From the NCBI GenBank assembly GCA_003255025.1, contig QANY01009354.1, forward strand, positions 178,224 to 242,223: DNA of 64,000 bases, read 5' to 3'. Of the stretch, positions 54,438 through 64,000 are shown in pieces. Below the pieces are notes generated by a model. It was not told the origin of the DNA and ran no database searches. It saw only the letters and a program-made list of their open reading frames with translations. How positions within the stretch are numbered: position 1 is the stretch's first letter; each line of letters begins with the position of its first letter. A program made the translations under genes and the position numbers. The DNA comes from Datisca glomerata. Taxonomy: Eukaryota; Streptophyta; Magnoliopsida; Cucurbitales; Datiscaceae.

Positions 54438-54753
54438 TGTAAAGAATAGAAACAATGTAAAAGGAGAAGAAGAAGTTGAGAAGAGGAGAGAGAGTTTGAG
54501 TAGGCTTGCTGTAGAATTATGCAATTTGCTTCATTACCTCATAATTGAATAAATGCATTAAATATATATTACAAGGGTTAGCTCAACCACCAAGCTAACT
54601 AAACTAATTCCCTTACAATGAGTAGTTAAACACGAGCTACAATATTACAGAAATAGCACTAAACTAAGCTTCAACTGATAGTTGAGCTTTGCTGATATGG
54701 TAGACTTAGTCTCTACTGAGGTGGCAACTGATGTGGCTATCTTTAGCTTATCA
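54438..54753 (-). repeat. 5' LTR of the copia element
   Basis: 316 bp, TGATAAGCTAAAG...TTTACA on the minus strand. It matches the LTR at 46004-46318 throughout. Confidence 0.9.
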
Positions 54754-57302
54754 ATTCTTAGCTAAGGACAAGAAATATGATATTTTTCCTCTTCAAACTT
54801 CATACTTCACAGTGTTTCAAGCATCTGTCAAATTATCGATAAAAGGAATTAACTGTAATTTTTCAATTAAACTATTAACAAGTTACACTTTGAATCTAAA
54901 TTCTATGTCATTTCAACATTCAGAACCACCCAAAACGTTGTTGTATAGCCTATTTCACGTGCCCGTATTTAAATTTTGCCTTCCCTACCATTTCATTTAG
55001 CCCAAAATATATCACCATCTTCTTCCTGGAATTGAGAGGAAGAATGTTTAAATGAAACTTTTAAATAATTTAAGAAGTAAATAGCATATTCTAAAAGTTT
55101 TTAGTCCAAAGTGTAACTTATTAAGAGTTTGAGAGTGAAAAATGTATTCAACTCTTGATTAATGAAGTCTCAATGATGTTTTTCTAAAGAATATTTATAA
55201 ATTATTGAAGTGGGAAGATCTCATATCAACGGTCCTTATACATAAATTCTATTGTAGAACCTTGAATGTTGTAATTTAGTAATGAAGCTTGCATAGGCTA
55301 TAATTTTTTTTCCAATTTGTAGCCCCCAATTATAACTTGTAATTTTCCAAGCAGTAAATGAATATTTTGTAATTCGATTGTATGTTACAATCGAGCCCCC
55401 ATTCTGGCATGTATGCATTACTTTATGAAATTCTCATTTGCATTATTCAAATCGACAAGTCTGTATTATGGTGCAATTGTGAAACTTCTTAAATTAAATA
55501 GGGAAATATCATGGCTGTACAATGAAAGGATGCAATATGAGTACATACATATAGTTACAGTGCGACAACACATCATAAGGCGTAGATTATAACTTTCCCT
55601 ACAAAAATTTAGTCTCACGACAATTCAGCATGAAGTGATGATGTTGACGCAATCATGTCCTCAAAATATTCAAATTTCAAAAGCCTTTTATCTTTTGAGA
55701 TATAGTGTATCTTTTCTGATCATTCTTTACCAATAAAAGAGACATCTGGCTCCTTTTAGGGTTCATTCTTCTCACGTCTTTCAAAGGAATTATAACTGTC
55801 ACTATTCCATGTAAGGTTTCCTTTATCATCAATCTTTTGTCTTCTTTCAAACTATTAACAACACTTGATGCTCAATTCATTTTGTTAAAAAAAACACTTG
55901 ATGCTCAATTCATTTGATCATTTTCTCAGGATATGTCAATTTTATGAATTTTCTTTTTCTTTATTTTTTTACATGAAGAAGAATGTTTTAAAAAATGAAT
56001 AGGAGACCTTATTTATTTTCTTCAAAGAATCTCTTTGTGGTTAAGTTATAATTAACAATAGTAAGCAAAATTTGGTCAAAACTTTGTGAGCATTTTGGTA
56101 GAATGATATTGCTCAAGCGGTTGCATTTGATTTTATTCATGTTGATTACAATCCTATCAGTATTGTGGATAAAATTAAAAAAACTCAAATTCTCATGAGT
56201 ATGAGGATATTGGCTTAACCACTTCATCAACCAATCTCTACTAGATTACTAGTTATATTGTATTCGAATAAATTGTCTTCTATTGGTGGGCATCACTTTG
56301 CTTTATTCCTTGTATCTTATTTGTAGAAGGATCTTGGATAAGTCTTTTTCTTCTAATTTTTTTTGTTCGGATAAAAGAGTTATCCACGTATTAACTTATC
56401 AGTCAGTCACAATTAAAGACTACCTGATGATGGTTGCATTAAAATGAGTGGAATTGGCAATCAATGTGGCAGATACAGGATGTTTAGAATTTTTCTCTCT
56501 GCAACTTTGAAGGAAAGTAATCATGAATATAGTTTAATATTATTATAGTCTATTGAATCAATAGAAAAATAATTCTCAATCATATTAATAAATCAACCAC
56601 AAGAAAGTAGAAAAACAAGACATTATTTTAACCTAGAAAACCTTTCAGATGGAAGGAAAAAATCATGGGACAAACTCCAAGTAATATATCCCCCTACATG
56701 ACAATGGGATTACAACAAGTTCTTCTAGATAAAATTATAGGGTTATACATATCACTCACTAATAATGTGGACTCACAAGAATAAACTCTCATCAAATAAA
56801 TATATCCCCCTACATAACTAGAAAGTTTATGAAGAAATTATCATTGAAGACGATACACTATACACACGAAAAACACCCTCAAATTATCGGGATGATAGGA
56901 GCAAGATTTATGGTGGATTGCGTGGAAAACTTCTTACTTTATATTTATTTCTCTCCCACACAAATGTCCCATTTTCTCCTTGTGAGAAACATCCATTTTC
57001 TCCTTGGCGCCTGAATTAAACTTGTTTCACGTTACACTTAGGCGACTGAAGCTATCTCATCACAGAATAAAGCCTTACAGATATAGGCGATTAGAGAGCA
57101 CTTGAGGTGGTAGAATCAATTGCCCTCAAATCCGTCAATGCAAAATAAGTTTCAATATCTGTTATGAAAATGGACTTCTTCATTTCTTGGGCCTAATATG
57201 GAGGCTACGCCTCCTCCAAGTGGTGGGACATCCCAACACACTCCTTCTCTTGACTAGTTGAAGAAGGACATCATACTCGCTAGCTTCCTGCAAACCTCAT
57301 GA
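54754..57302. other. AT-rich intergenic sequence
   Basis: No supported gene. A ~33-bp tandem duplication 'acacttgatgctcaattcattt' lies at about 55859 and 55890. The phrase 'aatatatccccctacat' occurs at about 56682 and 56800. 56600-57302 may be the internal part of a retroelement tied to the LTR-like segment at 57314, but has no readable domain. Confidence 0.4.
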
Positions 57303-57722
57303 TTTGATACCATTGTTGGGTGATAATTCTCAACTCACAAAGCTAGCAACTCACTATCAGTTTATTCCACAACCGAGGTGGAACCCCAACAATATTTTTC
57401 ATCATATGTCGAGTCTTGAGTCAGGTAACTGTAGACTTGTTTCACCTGATTTCACCAAATATCGAGTAATGAGTTGGATAATCGTCGACTCACTTTTCAT
57501 CCAGATTCACCACACATCGGGCATGAGTCGGATAATTGTCGACTCACTTTACCCCGATTCGCCACACATCGGGTCATTAGTGGGAGAGCCAATGACTCAA
57601 TTCACCTGAATCAGGCTGGAGACTTGTTGTCTAAACATGGACCTGGTTCTGATATGAAATATTCTCTCGCACTTATAAATACTATCAGTCCATTCCACAA
57701 CTAGTGTAGGATAACTCCTACA
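57303..57722 (-). mobile_element. Candidate LTR with adjacent PBS-like site
   Basis: 'tttgatacca' (57303-57312; minus strand tggtatcaaa) is followed by TGTTGGGTG at 57314. The segment runs to '...ctcctaca' at 57722. It has TG...CA ends and contains about 3.5 copies of a ~55-bp repeat (57400-57600; 'cacacatcgggcatgagtcg', 'gataattgtcgactcactt'). No second LTR or TSD was found, so a solo LTR or chance match is possible. Confidence 0.4.
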
Positions 57723-59450
57723 CTTCATAGATTTTGATTAAAAATACAACTAGAGGGAAGTGGTTAGGAGATATTCGGAAGGCCGAGCAAATGAGATAAA
57801 TATCCATGGAATATTTACTTTATACATAAAATTTTGTTAAAGAACTAATTTCAGAAATTAGTTTTATAATCTTATATAATATCTCCTTGCTAGACTTTTC
57901 ATTTTAGACGTGAAGAATGATCATAAGATATTATCAATTATATTGTTCACGTGCTTTTATAATAGAGAGAATGTTTTGAAAAAGTCAGGACAAACATGAG
58001 CATGGTGATCTTGTCCTCGAATACAACCATTTGTACATCTATTATAGGTTTATCGCTTCTGTGCATTTGGGTTGATCTGATTGATTACCTATGATATTTT
58101 GTGAAGTATATTGTGAAATGGATTGTGAAAATCTAAACTCCTGAGGAGTACGATCATATCCTTTCATGAATAAATTAACAATCAAACTTGTAAACATGTT
58201 TTTTAAGAGTTTTTGGGTGACGTGTAATGAAGCAACATTGTCTATGGACAAGTAAGCCTAATAAAGTGGAGGTTGTGTGTCTGAAATGGTGAAGAAAAAA
58301 CACCTTAGATCCATCTCAGGAAGGTGAACAAATACCATTTCTCTAAGGTTGATTAAAACTCCAATGTGCAGGATATTCTCTTTGTTGACCTAGAGGAGTA
58401 TGAGAGTGATGATTCCCATAATGATGCCAAGGACCCCCTTTTATAGATGGGGCCATGTAGGGACTCGTGTTGTTAGTCCTTTTAACTACTAACTCTACTT
58501 ATAAAACATGACCACACTTAACCACCCTCAACTAGTCGTGCCTACATGGCGCCGAGTAGTCATGGGTTTTATAATGAACCTAATTAATTCCACAAGGGTG
58601 TTTGGGGAAGGACTCCCCTCACGCTGTCGCCACGGGTGGGAACTTACACATGCATTGGCCGTGGATAGAGGATAGGTTCTCTCTTCACCTTTGGACTCCC
58701 CAAAGGTGGCATGCTGAGCAATCTTTTCTAAAGGTGGCGTTATCGCCTTAAGTCTTTCTCTAGTAGAAGGCGACACATCCAAGGTTCCTACGGCGGCTAT
58801 GGTAATCAAAGAGTTTTACCTCTCTTGATATTGTGTAATCTTGTTCTAATCCTACTAGACTACAACCCTTAAATTGTTTCCAAGCGAAGATGTCGTATGA
58901 GCCTTTGTCATTATGCTGGACAACAAGTGATAGAAAAATATAACAAACACGACCTTAGGCTTGCTGCCTATTGTCACATTTATAGGATCAGGGTGTCCTT
59001 TACAAAGCGTTTTTATCGGGTACACCACCTTTATACATTTAAGCATCGTCCCTTAAAAAATGCTTATATTCATTTTACATCAGTCCTCATAACGCCACAT
59101 GGATACCAACTGGGTCCTCCCTTTGGTGTCACCTATGTCTTTCTGACACATCACCCATGCCGACGTTTCTCGCTATTTACACACACTCAAGTAGTTGTAC
59201 AAGTTATTTATCATCACAATAACATCTTTCACATGCTCGCTTCTTGTTGGTTTCCATGTTTATGCTATTGCTCATTTTTCAATTTCATATTCCTTTGATT
59301 TTTTAGATTGGCTATACCTCAAAAGTATCTCTTTAAGATAGTTAGCAAGTACCTTACTAGGATTTTTTACCAGTAACATATTTAAGGTACATAATTATTC
59401 AACACAGCTAAGAGAACTTACTACATATTCGAGGTACCGCACTGACCCAA
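57723..59450. other. Intergenic sequence, possible LTR remnant
   Basis: On the minus strand 'ctataaaaggggg' (about 58434-58446) is a good TATA box, with GC-richer sequence upstream (58500-58800) resembling an LTR U3 region. No terminal repeats or domains were found. The open frame of ~93 residues at 58528-58809 has no similarity I recognise. Confidence 0.35.
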
Positions 59451-59599
59451 TGCCAAATAAATTGAGTTTTTTTGGATAAATATATTCCTTTTTCATTTTC
59501 CTTAAGGGTTTTGATACCTCTTTTTCAAAACAAAGAATTTTATATCTCTGGCCCACTAACTTCACATCACCACTTGCAATCTCTCTCTTCTCTCAAGTA

Positions 59600-60490
59600 G
59601 TTGGTTTTTTTATCAGTCAGCAACTCAAACACTAGTGACTACTTGAAGATATCAAGTAGATTTTATGACTACTTGAACCCTTCAAGTAATTTTTTGCGAC
59701 TACTTGAGTCTTTTCTTATGTCCAAAAGATAAGAAAAAATGAATGTTGACTACTTGAGGGGTTCAAGTAGTTTTTTATGACTACTTAAACCCTTCAAGTA
59801 GTTATTTTATTTCGTCAATCAGCAACTCAGACACTAGGTGACTACTTGAAGAGTTCAAATAGTTGTTTATGACTATTTGAAGGGTTAGAGTAGTTGCTTA
59901 TGACTACTTAAACCCTTTAAGTAGTTGTTCTTTGTTTTGTCAGTCAGCAACGCAAATATTAGGTGATTGCTTGAAGGGTTCAAATAGATTTTTATGGCTA
60001 CATGAAGGGTTCAAGTAACTTTTTATGACTACTTGAGCCTTTTTTGCGTCCAAAAAATAGGAGAAAGAGAACATTGAGTACTTGAAGGATTCAAGTAGTC
60101 ATAAAATGCTACTTGAACCTTTCAAGTACTCAATGTTCATTTTCTCTTATTTTTTTGGACAAAAATAGTTCAAGTAGTCATAAAAAGCTACTTGAACCAT
60201 TAAAGTAGTCATAAAAAGCTACTTGAACCATTCAAGTAGTCATTTGGTGTTTGGGTTGCTGACTGACCAAATAAAAAATAGCCACCTGAAGGGTTGAAGT
60301 AGTGATAAATAATCATTTGAACCCTTCAAGTAGTCACCTAGTATATGTGTTGTTGACTAACAAAAAAACTATTTGAACCCTTCAAATAGTCATAAACAAC
60401 TACTTGAACCCTTCAAGTAGTCACCCGATATCTGAGCTGCTGACTGACAAAAAAAGTAACTACGTGAAGGGTTCAAGTACTCATAAAAAG
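59600..60490. repeat. Palindromic array built on 'acttgaagggttcaagt'
   Basis: More than 20 copies of the self-complementary core ctacttgaa-(cc/gg)-ttcaagtag, spaced 35-60 bp, with a ~110-bp higher unit that includes 'tcagtcagcaactcaaacac'. The left half (to ~60098) and right half (from ~60109) are inverted relative to each other. At the centre, arms of 29 nt (60070-60098 and 60109-60137) flank a 10-nt loop. Confidence 0.85.
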
Positions 60491-60499
60491 TTACTTGAA

Positions 60500-61544
60500 C
60501 CCTGTAAAGGATTCTTTCTTTCTTTAACCATCGATCAAGGGGAAGAATATCGATAATGAATGATTTATATAAGTTTTAACTAGAAAGAAAGAGAGAGAGT
60601 GTGTGTGCAAAGAGCAAAGGTTTGAGTTGAGTTTTTTGTTATATTGGATGTGTTCTTTTTATTTAATACATTAGTATTATAAAGGCTCCCCAAATAGCAT
60701 AAGTTGATTAAAATAATAATATAATTTGAGGTGCCCATTATGCCTAGGGATTATACTCGTTCGTGGGGATTATCCTGCTAGGTATGTGACCCTTTTCCTT
60801 TCTGTTTCCCATTTGTCTCACTCAGCCGCCAATCAGTCACAGACACTTGGTGATTTTTTATGGTTTCGAGTCAATCAATCACAGTCACTTGGTAGCCTTC
60901 TAATCTAACTTATCTGGGTCATTCATCTTACCCAATCAACCACAACGTTTTGACTGTTTATCTTGATCTTTTTCATCCATTCCTGCTCTTCTTCTTCTTC
61001 TTCTTCCATTCTTGTACAGTTCGGCAAGTGCCTTCCCTGTTCTGGAGACACGAGTTCCCCCTCAGTCTTTTCCCATTCTCAAAGGCGTGAGTCCTCTATC
61101 AGCTTTTTCTCGTTAACCAGTCTACTTTTCCTATTCTGATGTGGTTTTCCCGCTAATGCTCTTTTCCGTTTCTTGACCTCCTTCCTACTTAGAGCTCCTC
61201 CCCGTTTAGAGTTCCTTCACGTTTAGAGCTCCATCTCGTTTAGAGATCCTTCCCATTTAGAACTCCTTCCTATTTAGAGGTCTTTCCCGTTTAGATCTCC
61301 TTCTTGTTTAGAGCTCCTTCTGATTTAGAGTTCCTTCCTATTTAGAGCTCCTTCCTATTTAAAGTTCCTTCCTAATGATCTGTCTGTGTCACTTTTATTT
61401 TCTCGTCTAGCCCCCAATCTTGCCATGTTCATGGTCCATGCGTCCCTTAGGATTCGTTCTTTCTGTACACGTGTCTTGAATGGTTTTTTCCTAGTTCAAA
61501 CCCTTCAATTACTAAACGTTCATTTTTTCTTTTTTTTTAGACGT
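60500..61544. other. Unique centre of the fold-back element
   Basis: Contains a short GA/GT microsatellite (60583-60607), pyrimidine-rich sequence and the 22-bp array at 61190-61372. It could be a captured host fragment; no protein is recognisable. Confidence 0.45.
61190..61372. repeat. 22-bp tandem array, about 9 copies
   Basis: 'gtttagagctccttcc' type units repeat with substitutions across ~185 bp. The 22-bp period is not a multiple of three and the frame is not open, so it is not protein repeat coding. Confidence 0.85.
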
Positions 61545-61890
61545 AAAAAAGGCTAAAGTAATCATAAAAAACTGCTTGAAGGGTTCAAGTAGTCATAAAA
61601 ACTACTTGATACCTTCAAGTAGTCACTAGTGTTTGGATTGCCGATTGATCAAATAAAAATAACTACTTGAAGAGTTCAAATAGTTGACTACTTGAACCTT
61701 TCAAGTAGTCACCTGGTGTATGAGTAATTGACTGACAAAAAATAACAACTATTTGAACCCTTCAGGTATCCATAAACAACTACTTGAACCTTTCAAGTAG
61801 TCACCTCGTATATGAGTGTTAACTGACAAAACAAAATAATTACTTGAAGGGTTTAAGTGGTCATAAAAAACTACTTGAACTCTTCAAGTA
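61545..61890. repeat. Second palindromic array of the fold-back element
   Basis: About nine copies of the same acttgaa-(cc/gg)-ttcaagt core and the 'gtttg..ttg..gattgatc' companion as in 60109-60490, in the same orientation as that half. Confidence 0.8.
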
Positions 61891-62096
61891 AAAGAAAAAG
61901 TTTCGTTGAAAAATAAGAATAAGAAGAAGAAGAAAATATTATTAAATAGATTTGACATGTGCATTGAGAAAGAAAAAATGATGAGGGAAGAGAGAGATTG
62001 CAAGTGATAATGTGAAGTTGGTGGACCAGAGGTATAAAAATCCTTATGGAAAAAGAAAAATGTATATTTATCGAAAAAACCCAAATAAATTTGGCT

Positions 62097-62545
62097 CATT
62101 TAGGAAAATAGTAAATTTTTGAAAAAGAGTAAGAGAATAACAAAAAAAATATTTACAAGAATGACCTTTTTTAACTGTAAAATTTGTTTTGATAAAACTA
62201 GAAACATTTATGTATAGGTGTACTATGGTATATAAAAATATATCGTGGTATATATATATACCATAGTATATTTTAATAATACCATCGATATACCGTAGTG
62301 TATTTTTACATATAATTTGTGATATACTATGATATATTTATATACCATAATATATTTTAATATATAATCAGTATATCGTAGTATATATTTAGTATATTTT
62401 ATTTAACATTCGTGATAATCATAGATCATACCAGTATCATATCTCTTCCTACACTCAAACTCATCTCCTCCTCGTTCTTCACCTTTCTCTCGCTGGATTC
62501 TCGTCTTCTCCTTCTCTTCTTGACCTATCTCTCGCTTGGAAACCA
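62097..62545. other. AT-rich palindromic tract and flank
   Basis: 62220-62400 is dominated by 'taccatagtatat', 'atatactatggta', 'atatcg(t)agtata' in both orientations, including the self-complementary ggtatatatatatacc near 62251. It could extrude a hairpin. The remainder is pyrimidine-rich with no gene. Confidence 0.6.
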
Positions 62546-62823
62546 TGTAGGATCAAGCGCTTACCATTGAACTAATAGTTATAGCTGGTAGTTAAGGCAC
62601 AACTTCATTTCCCTTATTTAGTTCAAACATTCGCGCTCAGGTTTTGACTATAATTTGGCCCCACCAGGCCTCTGGCACGTGATAAGATACTCTCACTTAC
62701 CAACAATCACCTCCTCAGCACATGCCTGCAAGCACAATGCTTTACCTGAGAGTCGAACCCTTGACCTCTAAGCTCTGGTACCAGTTGTAGGATCAAGCGC
62801 TTACCATTGAATTAATAGCTATA
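62546..62823 (-). mobile_element. SMART/TRIM-like miniature LTR retrotransposon, right LTR broken
   Basis: A direct repeat starting TGTAGGATCAAGCGCTTACC lies at 62546 and 62786. Directly before the second copy, 'gctctggtacca' (62772-62783; minus strand tggtaccagagc) is a Met-tRNA-type PBS with one change. The distance between repeats is only 240 bp, the size class of SMART/TRIM elements. The second repeat stops at 62823, where another LTR begins, so the true LTR length (at least 38 bp) cannot be set. Confidence 0.65.
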
Positions 62824-64000
62824 TGTCGCAACGTGCGTGCGACGCGGAGCGGCGATTAAAAAAATTTCATTTTTGTTTTAGGAAAAAGAAATTTAGAGTC
62901 GCCACTAATCATTTTAGGGTGTGATTGGTCACCCAATTTTAAGATGAAAATTTTTTTGGTCTACGAAAACTCAAAGTTGGTTCGGGAGTCGTTTGTGTGT
63001 GGGGAAGGTATTAGCACCCCACAACACCCATTGTAAAATGGTTACCAAATTTGATCAAATGCTATCCATTTTTTTTATTTTAATGCAAAGGTTAAAGAGA
63101 TTTATTTTTTGAATGTCCCATTTGAGGAATTTTGTATCATAGAAATGAACAAAATAAATTACTTTTTAATGGGTGGCTCAAAGACCATTAAAAAAAATAC
63201 CTTTTTCGTATTCTCATATCTTTTAAAATCAAAACATTATTAGAGTTATTTTCGGTATCCCAAGAATAACTCCTCACCTCAGTAGTTCGAGAAGTTTGGT
63301 ATCCCAAAAATCTCAAAGTCCGTCGGCCTTTTTAGTGAAAATTAAATAATAGAAGTAACAAAATCTAAATTTAATTATTAAAATTATAATCCACGCATAC
63401 ATAAACATTAATCATGATGATAAATGAATAATGCAAGAATCGTATTATGAGCGTGATGATGCAAAATGCTAAATAAATAAACATGTAAATGAAATTAATG
63501 TTAATAATTACAACAAAATGGAAGTAAAAGAATAGAGATAAGTCAATAGGATGTCAAATTATAGAAAAAATACAATGTTGAGATTAAAAATGCAAGAATA
63601 AAGTAAAGAAAACTAAATTATGTAAAAAAAAAACAAAAAAAAAGACGAAACAAAAAAAAAAGATCAAAAGATGGTGCAACAGAGATAGCTTTCCTCTGTT
63701 GCGGCTCCTCTGTTGCAACAGAGATATTTTTGTCCAAAAAAATTAAATAATAGAAGTATGGAACTTCTTTCTCTCTCTAAAATCACCTCTCTTTCCAACC
63801 CCTCTCTTTCTCACTCAAAAAAATGACTTCCCCTTTTTTTTACTCTCCTAAAAGACCTCCCCTTAAGTGAATACCTCATTCCTATTTATAGGCAAAATTA
63901 GGGTTTGCCTTTTTTTACTTTGAGTCTTTTTTTAAGTTTTATTTTTTAGTCCTCTTTTTTCAATTTTTTACTTTTTAGTCTTCTTTTTTCAATTTTTACT
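62824..64000 (+). mobile_element. Start of an LTR retrotransposon (probably gypsy LTR), runs off the window
   Basis: TGTCGCAACG begins directly after the broken miniature LTR. 'tttagagtcgccactaatc', 'gtgattggtcacc' and 'ttcgggagtcg', followed by 'ggggaaggtattagcacccc', are blocks I associate with 5' parts of long plant gypsy LTRs. A plus-strand TATA-like 'cctatttatagg' lies near 63885. The start itself is an inverted repeat (gtcgca and tgcgac). Its end is not in the window. Confidence 0.55.
63675..63735. repeat. Inverted repeats of 'gcaacagag'
   Basis: 'gcaacagag' / 'ctctgttgc' occurs four times in alternating orientation inside the LTR. It may form a small hairpin in the transcript; no function is known. 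Confidence 0.6.

Larger units (their letters stand above)
46004..54753 (-). mobile_element. Ty1/copia retrotransposon, interrupted by a PIF/Harbinger element
   Basis: LTRs at 46004-46318 and 54438-54753 (315 and 316 bp, similar along their length) are flanked by gttct and attct, four of five identical. Minus-strand order is PBS, gag, zinc knuckle, protease, integrase, RT, RNase H and PPT, which is the copia order. A 3.8 kb insertion (47493-51295) splits RT; without it the element is about 4.95 kb, a normal copia size. Catalytic residues in protease, integrase and RT are altered and stops are scattered, so the copy is dead. Confidence 0.9.
59451..62096. mobile_element. Fold-back (MULE-like) element with long inverted ends and palindromic arrays
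   Basis: 59451-59600 and 61950-62096 are inverted copies of one another: 'gccaaat', 'cacttgcaatctctctctt', 'aacttcacat' and 'tttttcattttcc(t/a)taagg' appear in matching order on opposite strands, with a ~25-bp extra block in the left copy. Inside lie a large palindromic array (59600-60490), a ~1.0 kb unique centre (60500-61540) and a second, shorter array (61545-61890). No transposase was found. Long inverted ends suggest a Mutator-like or fold-back element; no 9-bp TSD was recognised, so the superfamily is not settled. Confidence 0.6.

Noticed and set aside
58528..58809. 93-residue minus-strand open frame
   Set aside because: No recognisable motif, no start context, and it lies upstream of a TATA-like site in what may be an LTR remnant.
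59600..60490. Regular repeats with spacers, CRISPR-like at first sight
   Set aside because: Repeats are palindromic, degenerate, of variable spacing, with repeated spacers, in a plant nuclear context and within a fold-back element.
61884..62099. 71-residue Phe-rich minus-strand open frame
   Set aside because: It lies in the inverted end of the fold-back element and is AT-rich low complexity.
62824..62850. Inverted repeat gtcgca...tgcgac read as a possible terminator or small RNA
   Set aside because: It is better explained as the start of a retrotransposon LTR; no independent evidence of transcription or termination.

Overview
This 64 kb window is AT-rich nuclear DNA of a flowering plant. 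The evidence is plant Ty1/copia and Ty3/gypsy elements, a plant mobile domain (PMD) gene, hAT, PIF/Harbinger and CACTA-type insertions, and a decayed 45S rDNA fragment. The sequence alone does not give the species. I see no intact, expressed-looking host gene, tRNA gene, bacterial-type feature or CRISPR array. Almost everything is nested, decayed transposable elements, placed here by terminal repeats, primer-binding sites, target-site duplications (TSDs) and protein similarity.

Left part (1-25,600). Two minus-strand, coding-less LTR elements of one family (1-3904, truncated by the window edge, and 10466-15441) carry long arrays of ~82-85 bp units that can fold into two hairpins each. A plus-strand solo LTR of the same family (5702-6581) sits inside the 3' LTR of a small non-autonomous copia element (4367-8213), which also holds a hAT-like element (6692-7856). 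At 8759-9491 lies a minus-strand 26S-ITS2-5.8S rDNA fragment, cut at its ITS1 edge by a hAT MITE (9492-10000). Further right are a GC-rich hAT-like element (16253-17439), a ~516-bp tandem array (18602-20264), a 28-bp perfect palindrome (20537-20564), a possible CACTA end (22684-22818) and a hAT element with TSD (23668-24642).

Centre (25,603-45,412). A 19.8 kb minus-strand Ty3/gypsy element has LTRs at 25603-26210 and 44708-45412 and 5-bp flanks attgg/gttgg. It interrupts an unrecognised acidic reading frame. Read on the minus strand it has 5' LTR, PBS, gag, protease, RT, integrase, a 3' tandem-repeat region and then, in the antisense direction, a PMD gene with its own intron before the 3' LTR. 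That PMD gene is split by a 6.1 kb CACTA-like element (31940-38058; TSD cat/cat) whose removal restores the reading frame. The CACTA-like element contains a hAT MITE (32871-33466). In pol, RNase H and the N-terminal part of integrase are missing, and the space holds an inverted ~610-bp piece of the protease-RT spacer.

Right part (46,004-64,000). A minus-strand Ty1/copia element (46004-54753) is interrupted within RT by a 3.8 kb PIF/Harbinger-type element (47493-51295; TSD tta) that keeps only a decayed Myb/SANT-like ORF1. After it come a candidate LTR (57314-57722), a 2.6 kb fold-back element packed with palindromic repeats (59451-62096), an AT-rich palindromic tract, and a SMART/TRIM-like miniature retrotransposon (62546-62823) broken by the start of another LTR that runs off the window.

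The genes do not form a host pathway. The coherent biology is the cargo: a PMD gene carried antisense in a large gypsy element, which would let its intron survive retrotransposition. Coordinates of degenerate domains are approximate.
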